Made by a program: the position numbers and the translations under genes
From: an uncultured Bacteroidales bacterium
GTDB lineage: Bacteria; Bacteroidota; Bacteroidia; Bacteroidales; UBA932
Direction: 5' to 3'
DNA: 12,919 bases
Assembly: GCA_934678915.1 (NCBI GenBank)
Contig: CAKUSF010000052.1
Coordinates: 1 to 12,919 of the forward strand
The notes under the pieces: generated by a model
Told to the model about the DNA's origin: nothing
Database searches by the model: none
The model's input: the letters and a program-made list of their open reading frames with translations, nothing else
Part shown: one piece after another, positions 6,586-12,919 of the stretch
Numbering within the stretch: position 1 is the first letter of the stretch
Layout: each line of letters begins with the position of its first letter

Positions 6586-7542
6586 ATGAAGATCAACACT
6601 TCAATATTCATTCTGACAGCCCTTGCCGTTGCCGCCATCGGCTGCAACAAGGCTTCCGGCCCGGAGCCGGCTTTCGACCCGGAGGTCAGGGTCAGTCCGG
6701 AGGTGGCCCCGCAGACCAGGGGCTCCTACACCACGGGCAACCTCAAGGAGTTCGACCTCTTCATCCATAGTGAGAACTCCAAGTACTCCTACACTAACAC
6801 CAAGTTCACCCTGAACGAGTCATCCAAGGAGTGGGAACCTGCCCGCCAGATGCTTTGGGAGGGGAAGGACAAGGGATTCAAGTTCCTTGCTGTGGCACCA
6901 CCGCTTCCAAAACGGGAAGTTGCTCTGACCTTGACCGATGACATCTTCGAGTTCACGGTGGAGTCCGTGCAGACTGCCGAAAGCAATGCCTCTGACCTTC
7001 TTTGGGCAGGTCAAGGCATAACTGATTACATCAAGCCGACAAATGAGAAATATTTCGCAGACGGCAAACTTAAATTCCAATTTGAACACGCCCTCACTCT
7101 CCTCAAGGTTCAGCTCACTCTCGGTACGGAGTTCAACCATGACGGTGTCCCGGAGAATAATCCTATAAGTGAACTGAAGATAAGCGGATTCAAGCCGACA
7201 GTCAAGGTCGGTTATGGCTCTTTGAACATATCCGGCGATCCGGGTAAAATTCAGGCCTATCAGTCTGCCTGGACTAAGGCTGCAGACAAGACCAAAAACT
7301 GCGTAGCCGTCTTCGAGTGCATTGTGGTTCCGCAGAACTGGACGGAGTTTACGGTCAATTTCGTTCTTGGAGGCAAACCATATACATATACGGCCAATAG
7401 TGCTGGCAATGGCCTTTTTGAGAGCGGAAAGAGCTACACCCTCCCTCTCACAGTAGGTAAGGATGAGGTTATATCCGGTAACATCACCGCGAGCCCTTGG
7501 GAGCCTGGTAACGGAGAAGGTGAATCAATGGAAACAGACTAA
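6586..7542 (+). CDS. fimbrillin family lipoprotein, copy A1
   Basis: The protein is 318 aa with lipobox AIGC (Cys20) and Arg45 in APQTRGSY as the likely trimming site. Landmarks are QMLWEG (88-93), ASDLLWA (135-141), FEHALTLLKVQL (166-177) and a closing strand ITASPWEPG. It is 18 nt from the previous gene and 3 nt from the next. Its last 82 codons are identical at DNA level to the end of the gene at 11364-12356, while the rest has diverged, mainly in the loop-rich middle. The C-terminus continues past the tryptophan strand with an acidic NGEGESMETD tail, also shared with the second copy. Confidence 0.75.
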   Translation: MKINTSIFILTALAVAAIGCNKASGPEPAFDPEVRVSPEVAPQTRGSYTTGNLKEFDLFIHSENSKYSYTNTKFTLNESSKEWEPARQMLWEGKDKGFKFLAVAPPLPKREVALTLTDDIFEFTVESVQTAESNASDLLWAGQGITDYIKPTNEKYFADGKLKFQFEHALTLLKVQLTLGTEFNHDGVPENNPISELKISGFKPTVKVGYGSLNISGDPGKIQAYQSAWTKAADKTKNCVAVFECIVVPQNWTEFTVNFVLGGKPYTYTANSAGNGLFESGKSYTLPLTVGKDEVISGNITASPWEPGNGEGESMETD

Positions 7543-7573
7543 GCCATGAAGAAACTGAAATATTCATTGGCGG
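7297..7573 (+). repeat. 277-bp perfect repeat, copy 1
   Basis: This block is identical base for base to 12111-12387 (offset 4814 bp). It covers the last 82 codons of one fimbrillin gene, the 3-nt spacer, and the first nine codons of the next gene plus one base. The nearest mismatches are at 7296/12110 and 7574/12388. Synonymous positions are also identical, unlike the flanking parts of the two gene pairs. Confidence 0.95.
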
Positions 7574-9396
7574 CCCTTGCGCTCGTTGTGCTCGCCGCCT
7601 GCAACAAGGCAGAGATGCCGGGCTACCTCACTGACCCCGATGCCGTGCGCATCGAGGCCGCTGTCGGCACCCTCACCAAGAGTAACCCTCTTGGCAGTAC
7701 TATAGATGAGCAGATGAAATTCAACGATGGCGACCGCATTTCCGTCACCAACGCCGGCAAGACCGTGGTCTACAAGCTCCAAAACGGCACTTGGGCTCCG
7801 GAAAACTCCAGTGAGTACCTCAAGTGGGACAAGAACGATCTCACGTTTATTGCACAATACCCGGTTGGCTACACCACGCTCCCTACTGACCAGTCCACTA
7901 AAGAAAAACTGGCTGATGCGGATCGTATGTATGTGGATGCAACGTATAATGGAATTCCTGATACCCGCACCTTGTCTGCCATATTCGTTCGCAAAAACGT
8001 CCTTGTGAAAATCGAGATTGCTGGCTATCTGGACCAGTACAAGGAAGGTGAAACCTATATCAAAAATCTGAGTTTTAACAAGGTACAATTCCCATTGATT
8101 CAGGATAAAGATGGCAATTATGTGGAAGGAAGCTATCCTATGGGGACAGTCGGTTGTACATATATAGCGATCTTAGAGCCTAATAGTGGTGCGGAAGACG
8201 AATATTTCGTTGAGATGATTCTTCACAAAGCCAATCAAGAGGAGGGTCCCCTTAGGGTCAAGGGCATCCCGGAACTCGAGGCCGGCCATGCCTACACCTT
8301 CAATCTCTATGTCGGCAAGAATACCGTCAAAATCGGCAGCGTCACAGTGAATGAGTGGACGTCCGGCGACCCTATACCTGACGGTGAGACGGATCCTGTT
8401 GACACATGGGACGGCCAGACCACCGAGGCCTTCGCTACCCAGGACGCGGAAGGCAACAAACTTGGCTCCGAGACCAGCCCGATCCTCATCAACAACTGCG
8501 CCCAGCTCGCCTACCTTGCTCAGCAGGTGAACGAAGGGTGCACCTATGAAAACACGTACTTCAAACTCACCGATGACCTTAATCTTGCTGGCAAAAAATG
8601 GACTCCGATCGGGGAGATGTCTGGCTGTTTTTCAGGGCACTTCGACGGAAACAATCACGAGATTTTCGGCTTGAAGGTGGACGGTTCCTCGTATTATGCA
8701 GGACTCTTTGGGCGTATCGCAGGTGGAAGTGTCAAGAACGTGAATATTCGTTCCGGATCGGTGAGGACAGATAATGATGCTCATGATAGTGCAGCAGGAG
8801 GAATCGCGGGGCACATTTATAACGGAGGTCAGATTGAGAACTGCACTGCGAGCGTCAATGTGAGTGGAAAGTCAAATGTCGGAGGAGTGGTTGGTTATAT
8901 CATTAATGGTTCTATTCTCAATTGTCATTTCCTTTCGGGTGAAATTGACGGTGGCGAGAGTGTCGGAGGAATTGTCGGTAATGTCGGTTATGACAATGCT
9001 GATAAAAGCACTGTCAGCGGCTGTTCTGCTAATACTTCAGTGAAGGGAACTGAGAAGGTCGGAGGCCTTTGCGGTTGGTTTGGTAAAGGAAATCACAAAT
9101 TCTCTGATTGCACCATGAAAGGGAGCGTTACCGTCACCGGGAACTCTTGCGGAGGTCTTGTAGGCTATTTATCTAGTAGCATCGGAACGTTCACAGATTG
9201 TAAGTTTGAAGGTTCGATTAAGAAGGATGGCAGCACCGTTTCCAATACGGGAATTGCCATTGGCTATGACGAAAGCGCTGTGACTTTCTCTGGATGCGTG
9301 TGCATGATAGACAATCAGACCTACATGGCTTTAAATGGGTGGGAAGCCGGCAATAAAGATGATGATTATATCGGGATCAAAGTAACAACTAAATGA
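7546..9396 (+). CDS. fimbrillin with C-terminal GLUG beta-helix, copy B1
   Basis: The protein is 616 aa with lipobox LAAC (Cys19) and Lys45 in TLTKSNP as the counterpart of the trimming site. Residues about 20-275 form the fimbrillin part, with VLVKIEIAGYL as the central strand and VNEWTSGDP (268-276) as the closing strand. A linker containing TWDGQTTEAFA leads to a LAYLAQQVNEG...WTPIG segment (about 320-356), usual before GLUG repeats. Five or so GLUG units follow (about 385-580), with cores GLFGRI, GGIAGHI, GGVVGYI, GGIVGNV, GGLCGWF and GGLVGYL spaced 28-35 residues. GLUG repeats are known from bacterial surface adhesins. The protein is probably an accessory or tip subunit; the ligand cannot be told. 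The start is 3 nt after the previous stop, so translation is probably coupled. Confidence 0.75.
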   Translation: MKKLKYSLAALALVVLAACNKAEMPGYLTDPDAVRIEAAVGTLTKSNPLGSTIDEQMKFNDGDRISVTNAGKTVVYKLQNGTWAPENSSEYLKWDKNDLTFIAQYPVGYTTLPTDQSTKEKLADADRMYVDATYNGIPDTRTLSAIFVRKNVLVKIEIAGYLDQYKEGETYIKNLSFNKVQFPLIQDKDGNYVEGSYPMGTVGCTYIAILEPNSGAEDEYFVEMILHKANQEEGPLRVKGIPELEAGHAYTFNLYVGKNTVKIGSVTVNEWTSGDPIPDGETDPVDTWDGQTTEAFATQDAEGNKLGSETSPILINNCAQLAYLAQQVNEGCTYENTYFKLTDDLNLAGKKWTPIGEMSGCFSGHFDGNNHEIFGLKVDGSSYYAGLFGRIAGGSVKNVNIRSGSVRTDNDAHDSAAGGIAGHIYNGGQIENCTASVNVSGKSNVGGVVGYIINGSILNCHFLSGEIDGGESVGGIVGNVGYDNADKSTVSGCSANTSVKGTEKVGGLCGWFGKGNHKFSDCTMKGSVTVTGNSCGGLVGYLSSSIGTFTDCKFEGSIKKDGSTVSNTGIAIGYDESAVTFSGCVCMIDNQTYMALNGWEAGNKDDDYIGIKVTTK

Positions 9397-9397
9397 G

Positions 9398-11362
9398 ATG
9401 ATACACAAAACTAACATATTTGCGGCGCCGATTATCTGCGGCGCAGCCCTTGCCCTTGCGCTGGCGGCAGGGTGCGACAAGCAGGACGTTCCTGTGGTTA
9501 CCGGTTTCCCGGAGGACGGGGTGGTTCGTATCGCTGCCAATGCCGGTGACCCGCTGACCCGCGCGGACGGGACGAGCAGCAGTGAATATTCCGGGACGAC
9601 CCTCGGCCTGTTCATAGACTATGGCACAAATGACAAGTATAACGGCTCCAATGTCAAGTGGACCAAGGCTGAAAATGCATGGACTCCGGAGAAGCAGATG
9701 CTTTGGAAAGACGACAAGACCGGAGCCAATATCTATGCCTATGCTCCTTATGTAGACGGCTCTGCGGCAGATGCGGTGAATTTTGAGATTCCATCAGATC
9801 AGACTGCCGGCACTCTGACAGCGGACCTGGTCAGCTGGGCTTATCTCAATTTCGTTCCGAATAGCAGCAATAATAACTTCCAAGACGGTAAAATCCTTAT
9901 CTCTTTCGGTCACCGTCTTGTGAAGTTGACCTTCAACTTCGAGAAGGGCAACCAGTTCGCTTCTGATGTGACCGTCAGCGAGGCTGTGCTTCTCGGCACT
10001 TCATCCAAGGTTGTCCTCAATGCCACTGCAGGCGCTGTCGTTGCCGCCAGCGATGCGGCTGGTCTGAACATAAAACTCAATAAGGTTGAAGATGCCCAGA
10101 ACCCAACCGCCCTCAAGTACGAGGCCGTGTTCTTCCCTGGCGAAGGTCAGGAGGCCGGAGCCAAGATGCTGCAAGTCACGATGTCGGATGGAACGATCCT
10201 CAATTACGTCGTGCCTTCATCCGGGCTTGTCTCCGGAGGCCTCAAGGCGGGTTCCGCTTACGAGATGAAGATGCGCCTTGGCAAGGACAAGATCGAACTC
10301 GACACGGACGGCATCACCGTGGGTGGGTGGACTGAAGATCCAACCCATCTCCCGGGAGGCGAGACTCAGGTGAACGCCGACGTCTGGGACGGCACTGTCG
10401 CCACAGGCTTTGCAAACGGCTCGGGCTATGAAACAGATCCGTACCTCATCTCAACCTCAGCCCAGCTCGCCTACCTTGCGCAAAAGGTGAACGGTGGAGA
10501 ACCTTACGAAGGCAAGTATTTCCGTCAGACCGCGAACTTTGATCTCGCTGGCAAAAAATGGACTCCGATCGGGAATTCCCCAAATGAATTTAAAGGACAT
10601 TTTGACGGTGATAATAAAGAGGTCTACGACTTGAATGTGGACATAACAGGCTCCTCTGCCGGACTCTTTGGCAATATCAGGAATGGAAGTGTCAAAAACG
10701 TAAGGATTTGTTCCGGCTCGGTTAAGGCAAGTTTGTATTATGTAGGGGGAATCGTAGGTGATTTTAATTATTCTACGATGGAGAACTGCACTGCAAGCGT
10801 CAATGTGAGCGGAAATTCAAATGTCGGAGGACTGGCTGGCAGCATTTCGGGCAGCACCGTTTCCAATTGTCATTTCCTTTCGGGCGAAATTGTCGGTAGC
10901 GGGGATGGTAACTGGGATGGTGAGTATGTTGGAGGGATTGTCGGACATGTCCAAAGTAGTAATGTAAGCACTGTCAAAGATTGTTCTGCTAATGCCTCAG
11001 TGAAAGGAAAGATGAATGTAGGAGGCCTTTGCGGTTGGTTTGGTAACGGAGATCACGAATTCTCTAATTGCACCATGAAAGGGAGCGTTACCGTCACAAA
11101 AGAATGGTGCGGAGGTCTTGTAGGCTATTTATCTAGTAGCAATGGAAAGTTCGAAAATTGTCAGTTCGAAGGCTCGATTAAGAAGGATGGTGATAACGTT
11201 TCCAATACAGGAATTGCCATCGGAGCAGACGCAAGCAATGTGACTTTCGAAAACTGCGTGTGCACGGTAGACGAGCAGACCAAAACGGATTTAGGTAAAG
11301 ATAATAAGGTCGGCAGCAGTTCAAGATCAAGCGATGTTTACTCCGGCATCACAGTTAAATGA
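9398..11362 (+). CDS. fimbrillin with C-terminal GLUG beta-helix, second paralogue
   Basis: The protein is 654 aa with lipobox AAGC (Cys26) and Arg55 in PLTRADG. Its fimbrillin part (about 27-312) has KQMLWKD (99-105), FGHRLVKLTF (170-179) and VGGWTEDP (308-315). It is quite different from that of the preceding gene. Its GLUG part (about 420-625) is close to that gene's. Stretches at 8587-8613/10547-10573, 9107-9137/11067-11097 and 9148-9181/11108-11141 are identical, all at a constant offset of 1960 bp. So a shared C-terminal domain is joined to two different pilin heads. The start lies 1 nt after the previous stop (TGAGATG), a coupled arrangement. Confidence 0.75.
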   Translation: MIHKTNIFAAPIICGAALALALAAGCDKQDVPVVTGFPEDGVVRIAANAGDPLTRADGTSSSEYSGTTLGLFIDYGTNDKYNGSNVKWTKAENAWTPEKQMLWKDDKTGANIYAYAPYVDGSAADAVNFEIPSDQTAGTLTADLVSWAYLNFVPNSSNNNFQDGKILISFGHRLVKLTFNFEKGNQFASDVTVSEAVLLGTSSKVVLNATAGAVVAASDAAGLNIKLNKVEDAQNPTALKYEAVFFPGEGQEAGAKMLQVTMSDGTILNYVVPSSGLVSGGLKAGSAYEMKMRLGKDKIELDTDGITVGGWTEDPTHLPGGETQVNADVWDGTVATGFANGSGYETDPYLISTSAQLAYLAQKVNGGEPYEGKYFRQTANFDLAGKKWTPIGNSPNEFKGHFDGDNKEVYDLNVDITGSSAGLFGNIRNGSVKNVRICSGSVKASLYYVGGIVGDFNYSTMENCTASVNVSGNSNVGGLAGSISGSTVSNCHFLSGEIVGSGDGNWDGEYVGGIVGHVQSSNVSTVKDCSANASVKGKMNVGGLCGWFGNGDHEFSNCTMKGSVTVTKEWCGGLVGYLSSSNGKFENCQFEGSIKKDGDNVSNTGIAIGADASNVTFENCVCTVDEQTKTDLGKDNKVGSSSRSSDVYSGITVK

Positions 11363-11363
11363 G

Positions 11364-12356
11364 ATGATACACAAATCTAATATAATTTGCGGCTCAGGCC
11401 TTGCGCTCCTGCTCACCCTCTTGGGGGCGGCAGGATGCAGCAAGGGTTCTGCCCCCGAGGCACTATTCGACCCTGTGGTCCGTGTCGCCCCGGAGGTGGC
11501 TCCGCCGACTAAGGGCTCCTACACCACGGACAACCTCAAGGAGTTCGATTTGTTCATCAATAACCATGGCAACTCAAAGTACTCCTACACCAACACCAAG
11601 TTCACCAAGAACTCGGAAACAGGAGAATGGGAACCTGCCAAGACAATGCTTTGGGAGGGGAAGAAAACCAAGTTCGACTTCCTCGCTGTGGCTCCGTCGC
11701 AGGCAGCCGGTTTGTCCATGACGGACGACCCGGTCCTTGCGTTTGAGGTGGAGACTGAGCAGACGAAAGGGAGCACTGCCTCCGACCTCCTCCTGGCTTA
11801 CAAGAGCGGCACAAGCTGTGAGGATACAGAACTTTTTGATGAAGGAAAGATGAAGATAGCCTTCAACCATGCCCTTTCCCTCCTCAAGGTGCAGTTTACT
11901 CTTGGCACTGAGTTCAACCACAGCGGCGTGCCACAGAGCAATCCGATCAGCGATGTCAAGATTGGCAAATTCAAAACTATGACCGGCATCAGGTGGAATA
12001 ACAACAAATTCGATGCTGTGTGGCCAAGCGGTGACGTGAAAACGGTTCAGGCTTATGAGGAAAGCTGGACAAAGGCAGTTGACGAAGCGGGCAAGGATGA
12101 CAAGACCAAGAACTGCGTAGCCGTCTTCGAGTGCATTGTGGTTCCGCAGAACTGGACGGAGTTTACGGTCAATTTCGTTCTTGGAGGCAAACCATATACA
12201 TATACGGCCAATAGTGCTGGCAATGGCCTTTTTGAGAGCGGAAAGAGCTACACCCTCCCTCTCACAGTAGGTAAGGATGAGGTTATATCCGGTAACATCA
12301 CCGCGAGCCCTTGGGAGCCTGGTAACGGAGAAGGTGAATCAATGGAAACAGACTAA
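11364..12356 (+). CDS. fimbrillin family lipoprotein, copy A2 (mosaic)
   Basis: I start at the ATG one base after the preceding stop (TGAGATG), giving 330 aa and a clean lipoprotein signal, MIHKSN...GAAGC with Cys25. An in-frame ATG at 11334 would put ten extra residues before the signal and overlap the previous gene. Lys50 (PPTKGSY) replaces the Arg of copy A1. Landmarks are TMLWEG (94-99), SDLLLA (140-145) and FNHALSLLKVQF (167-178). The body resembles 6586-7542, and its last 82 codons are identical to it in DNA. Its first codons instead resemble the start of the gene at 9398 (MIHKTNI), including the shared junction AAATGAGATGATACACAAA. The gene is therefore a mosaic of two neighbours. Confidence 0.75.
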   Translation: MIHKSNIICGSGLALLLTLLGAAGCSKGSAPEALFDPVVRVAPEVAPPTKGSYTTDNLKEFDLFINNHGNSKYSYTNTKFTKNSETGEWEPAKTMLWEGKKTKFDFLAVAPSQAAGLSMTDDPVLAFEVETEQTKGSTASDLLLAYKSGTSCEDTELFDEGKMKIAFNHALSLLKVQFTLGTEFNHSGVPQSNPISDVKIGKFKTMTGIRWNNNKFDAVWPSGDVKTVQAYEESWTKAVDEAGKDDKTKNCVAVFECIVVPQNWTEFTVNFVLGGKPYTYTANSAGNGLFESGKSYTLPLTVGKDEVISGNITASPWEPGNGEGESMETD

Positions 12357-12387
12357 GCCATGAAGAAACTGAAATATTCATTGGCGG
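12111..12387 (+). repeat. 277-bp perfect repeat, copy 2
   Basis: Identical to 7297-7573, and spanning the same gene boundary. Recombination between the copies would remove exactly 4814 bp, and with it both complete GLUG-bearing genes, while leaving in-frame genes at the junction. Confidence 0.95.
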
Positions 12388-12919
12388 TGCTTGCGCTCAT
12401 CGCGCTCGCCGCCTGCAATAAGGCAGAGATGCCGGGCTTCCTCTCCGACCCCGATGCCGTGCGCATCGAGGCCGCCGTGGGGGCACTCACCAAGAGCAAT
12501 CCTCTTGGCGGTACTATAGAAGAGCAGATGAAATTCAACGAAGGAGACCGCATCGCCGTCACCAACTCCGGCAAGACCGTGGTCTACAAGCTCCAGAGCG
12601 GCACTTGGGCTCCGGAGAACTCCGGCGAGTACCTCAAGTGGGATAAGAGTAACCTTGTATTCACCGCAAAATACCCTGCTGGCTACACCACGCTCCCTAC
12701 AGACCAGTCCACTAAAGAAAAGCTGGCTGCTGCGGATCGCATGTCTGTAGACCATACGTATCAAGATATCCCTACAACCCGCATCTTGTCTGCTAGCCTG
12801 TTTCGCGAAAACGTCCTGGTGAAAATCAAGATCGCCGGTTACCTGGACCAGTACAAAGAAGGGGAAACCTATATCAAAAACCTGTGTTTTAACAATGTAC
12901 AATTCCCATTGATTCAGGA
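12360..12919 (+). CDS. fimbrillin family lipoprotein, copy B2, cut by the window end
   Basis: Only the first 186 codons are visible. They align along their length with the start of the gene at 7546: same signal peptide start MKKLKYSLA, lipobox LAAC (Cys19), Lys45 in ALTKSNP, then KWDKSNLVF, VLVKIKIAGYLDQY and KVQF-like NNVQFPLI. Substitutions are spread over loops, for example around SVDHTYQDIPTTR. It starts 3 nt after the previous gene. By analogy it may also carry GLUG repeats beyond the window, but this is not visible. Confidence 0.75.
   Translation, partial: MKKLKYSLAVLALIALAACNKAEMPGFLSDPDAVRIEAAVGALTKSNPLGGTIEEQMKFNEGDRIAVTNSGKTVVYKLQSGTWAPENSGEYLKWDKSNLVFTAKYPAGYTTLPTDQSTKEKLAAADRMSVDHTYQDIPTTRILSASLFRENVLVKIKIAGYLDQYKEGETYIKNLCFNNVQFPLIQ

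Noticed and set aside
7564..8088. 174-codon minus-strand frame, with a matching one at 12378-12902
   Set aside because: Both are antisense to well-supported fimbrillin genes. Their similarity to each other simply follows from the duplication of those genes.
11334..11363. Upstream start for the A2 fimbrillin
   Set aside because: It would overlap the previous gene and place ten residues before a complete lipoprotein signal. The TGAGATG junction is the same as at 9394-9400.

Overview
The window looks like part of a Bacteroidales (phylum Bacteroidota) chromosome. The evidence is a Bacteroides-type promoter (TTTG, 20-bp spacer, TAnnTTTG) at 3485-3516, weak or absent Shine-Dalgarno sequences, and a long run of lipoprotein-type fimbrillins (FimA/Mfa1-like, type V pilus) with an Mfa2/FimB-like anchor. 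I cannot name the genus.

Left part (1-3480). This is mostly gene-poor, repeat-rich DNA. It holds one clear gene on the minus strand (857-1945), a Y1/HUH transposase of the IS200 / REP-associated (RAYT) type. Downstream of it are two short minus-strand frames, one of them a protein-like 58-codon ORF at 546-722. An open frame runs off the left edge. Two 36-bp copies of a palindromic element (376-411 and 2985-3020) flank the transposase gene in the same orientation and are candidates for its cognate REP-like elements. Region 1946-3480 has no convincing gene, but it carries several hairpins and degenerate tandem repeats.

Control region (3400-3769). Three helically phased direct repeats (3401-3466) precede the promoter. 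The predicted leader of about 245 nt holds a hairpin (3536-3562) and then four tandem 52-bp units (3552-3760), ending 9 nt before the first start codon. Each unit contains the same 8-bp stem-loop. The left arm is invariant, and the right arms vary almost only by changes that keep G-C, A-U or G-U pairing. This is the most unusual feature of the window.

Fimbrial operon (3770-12919, continuing off the right end). All genes are on the plus strand. In order they are an outer-membrane beta-barrel protein, an Mfa2/FimB-like anchor lipoprotein, and at least six fimbrillin-family lipoproteins. From the third fimbrillin on, genes are separated by only 1-3 nt, which suggests translational coupling. Two fimbrillins (7546-9396 and 9398-11362) carry a C-terminal GLUG-repeat beta-helix and are probable adhesive or accessory subunits. 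The operon has grown by duplication: an A-B gene pair (6586-7542 plus 7546-9396) recurs at 11364-12356 plus 12360 onward. A 277-bp block, 7297-7573 and 12111-12387, is base-for-base identical across the gene boundary at a distance of 4814 bp. The second A gene is a mosaic whose signal sequence resembles that of the gene before it. Together these suggest a pilus locus that diversifies its subunits by duplication, gene conversion and domain shuffling, under a structured leader RNA.
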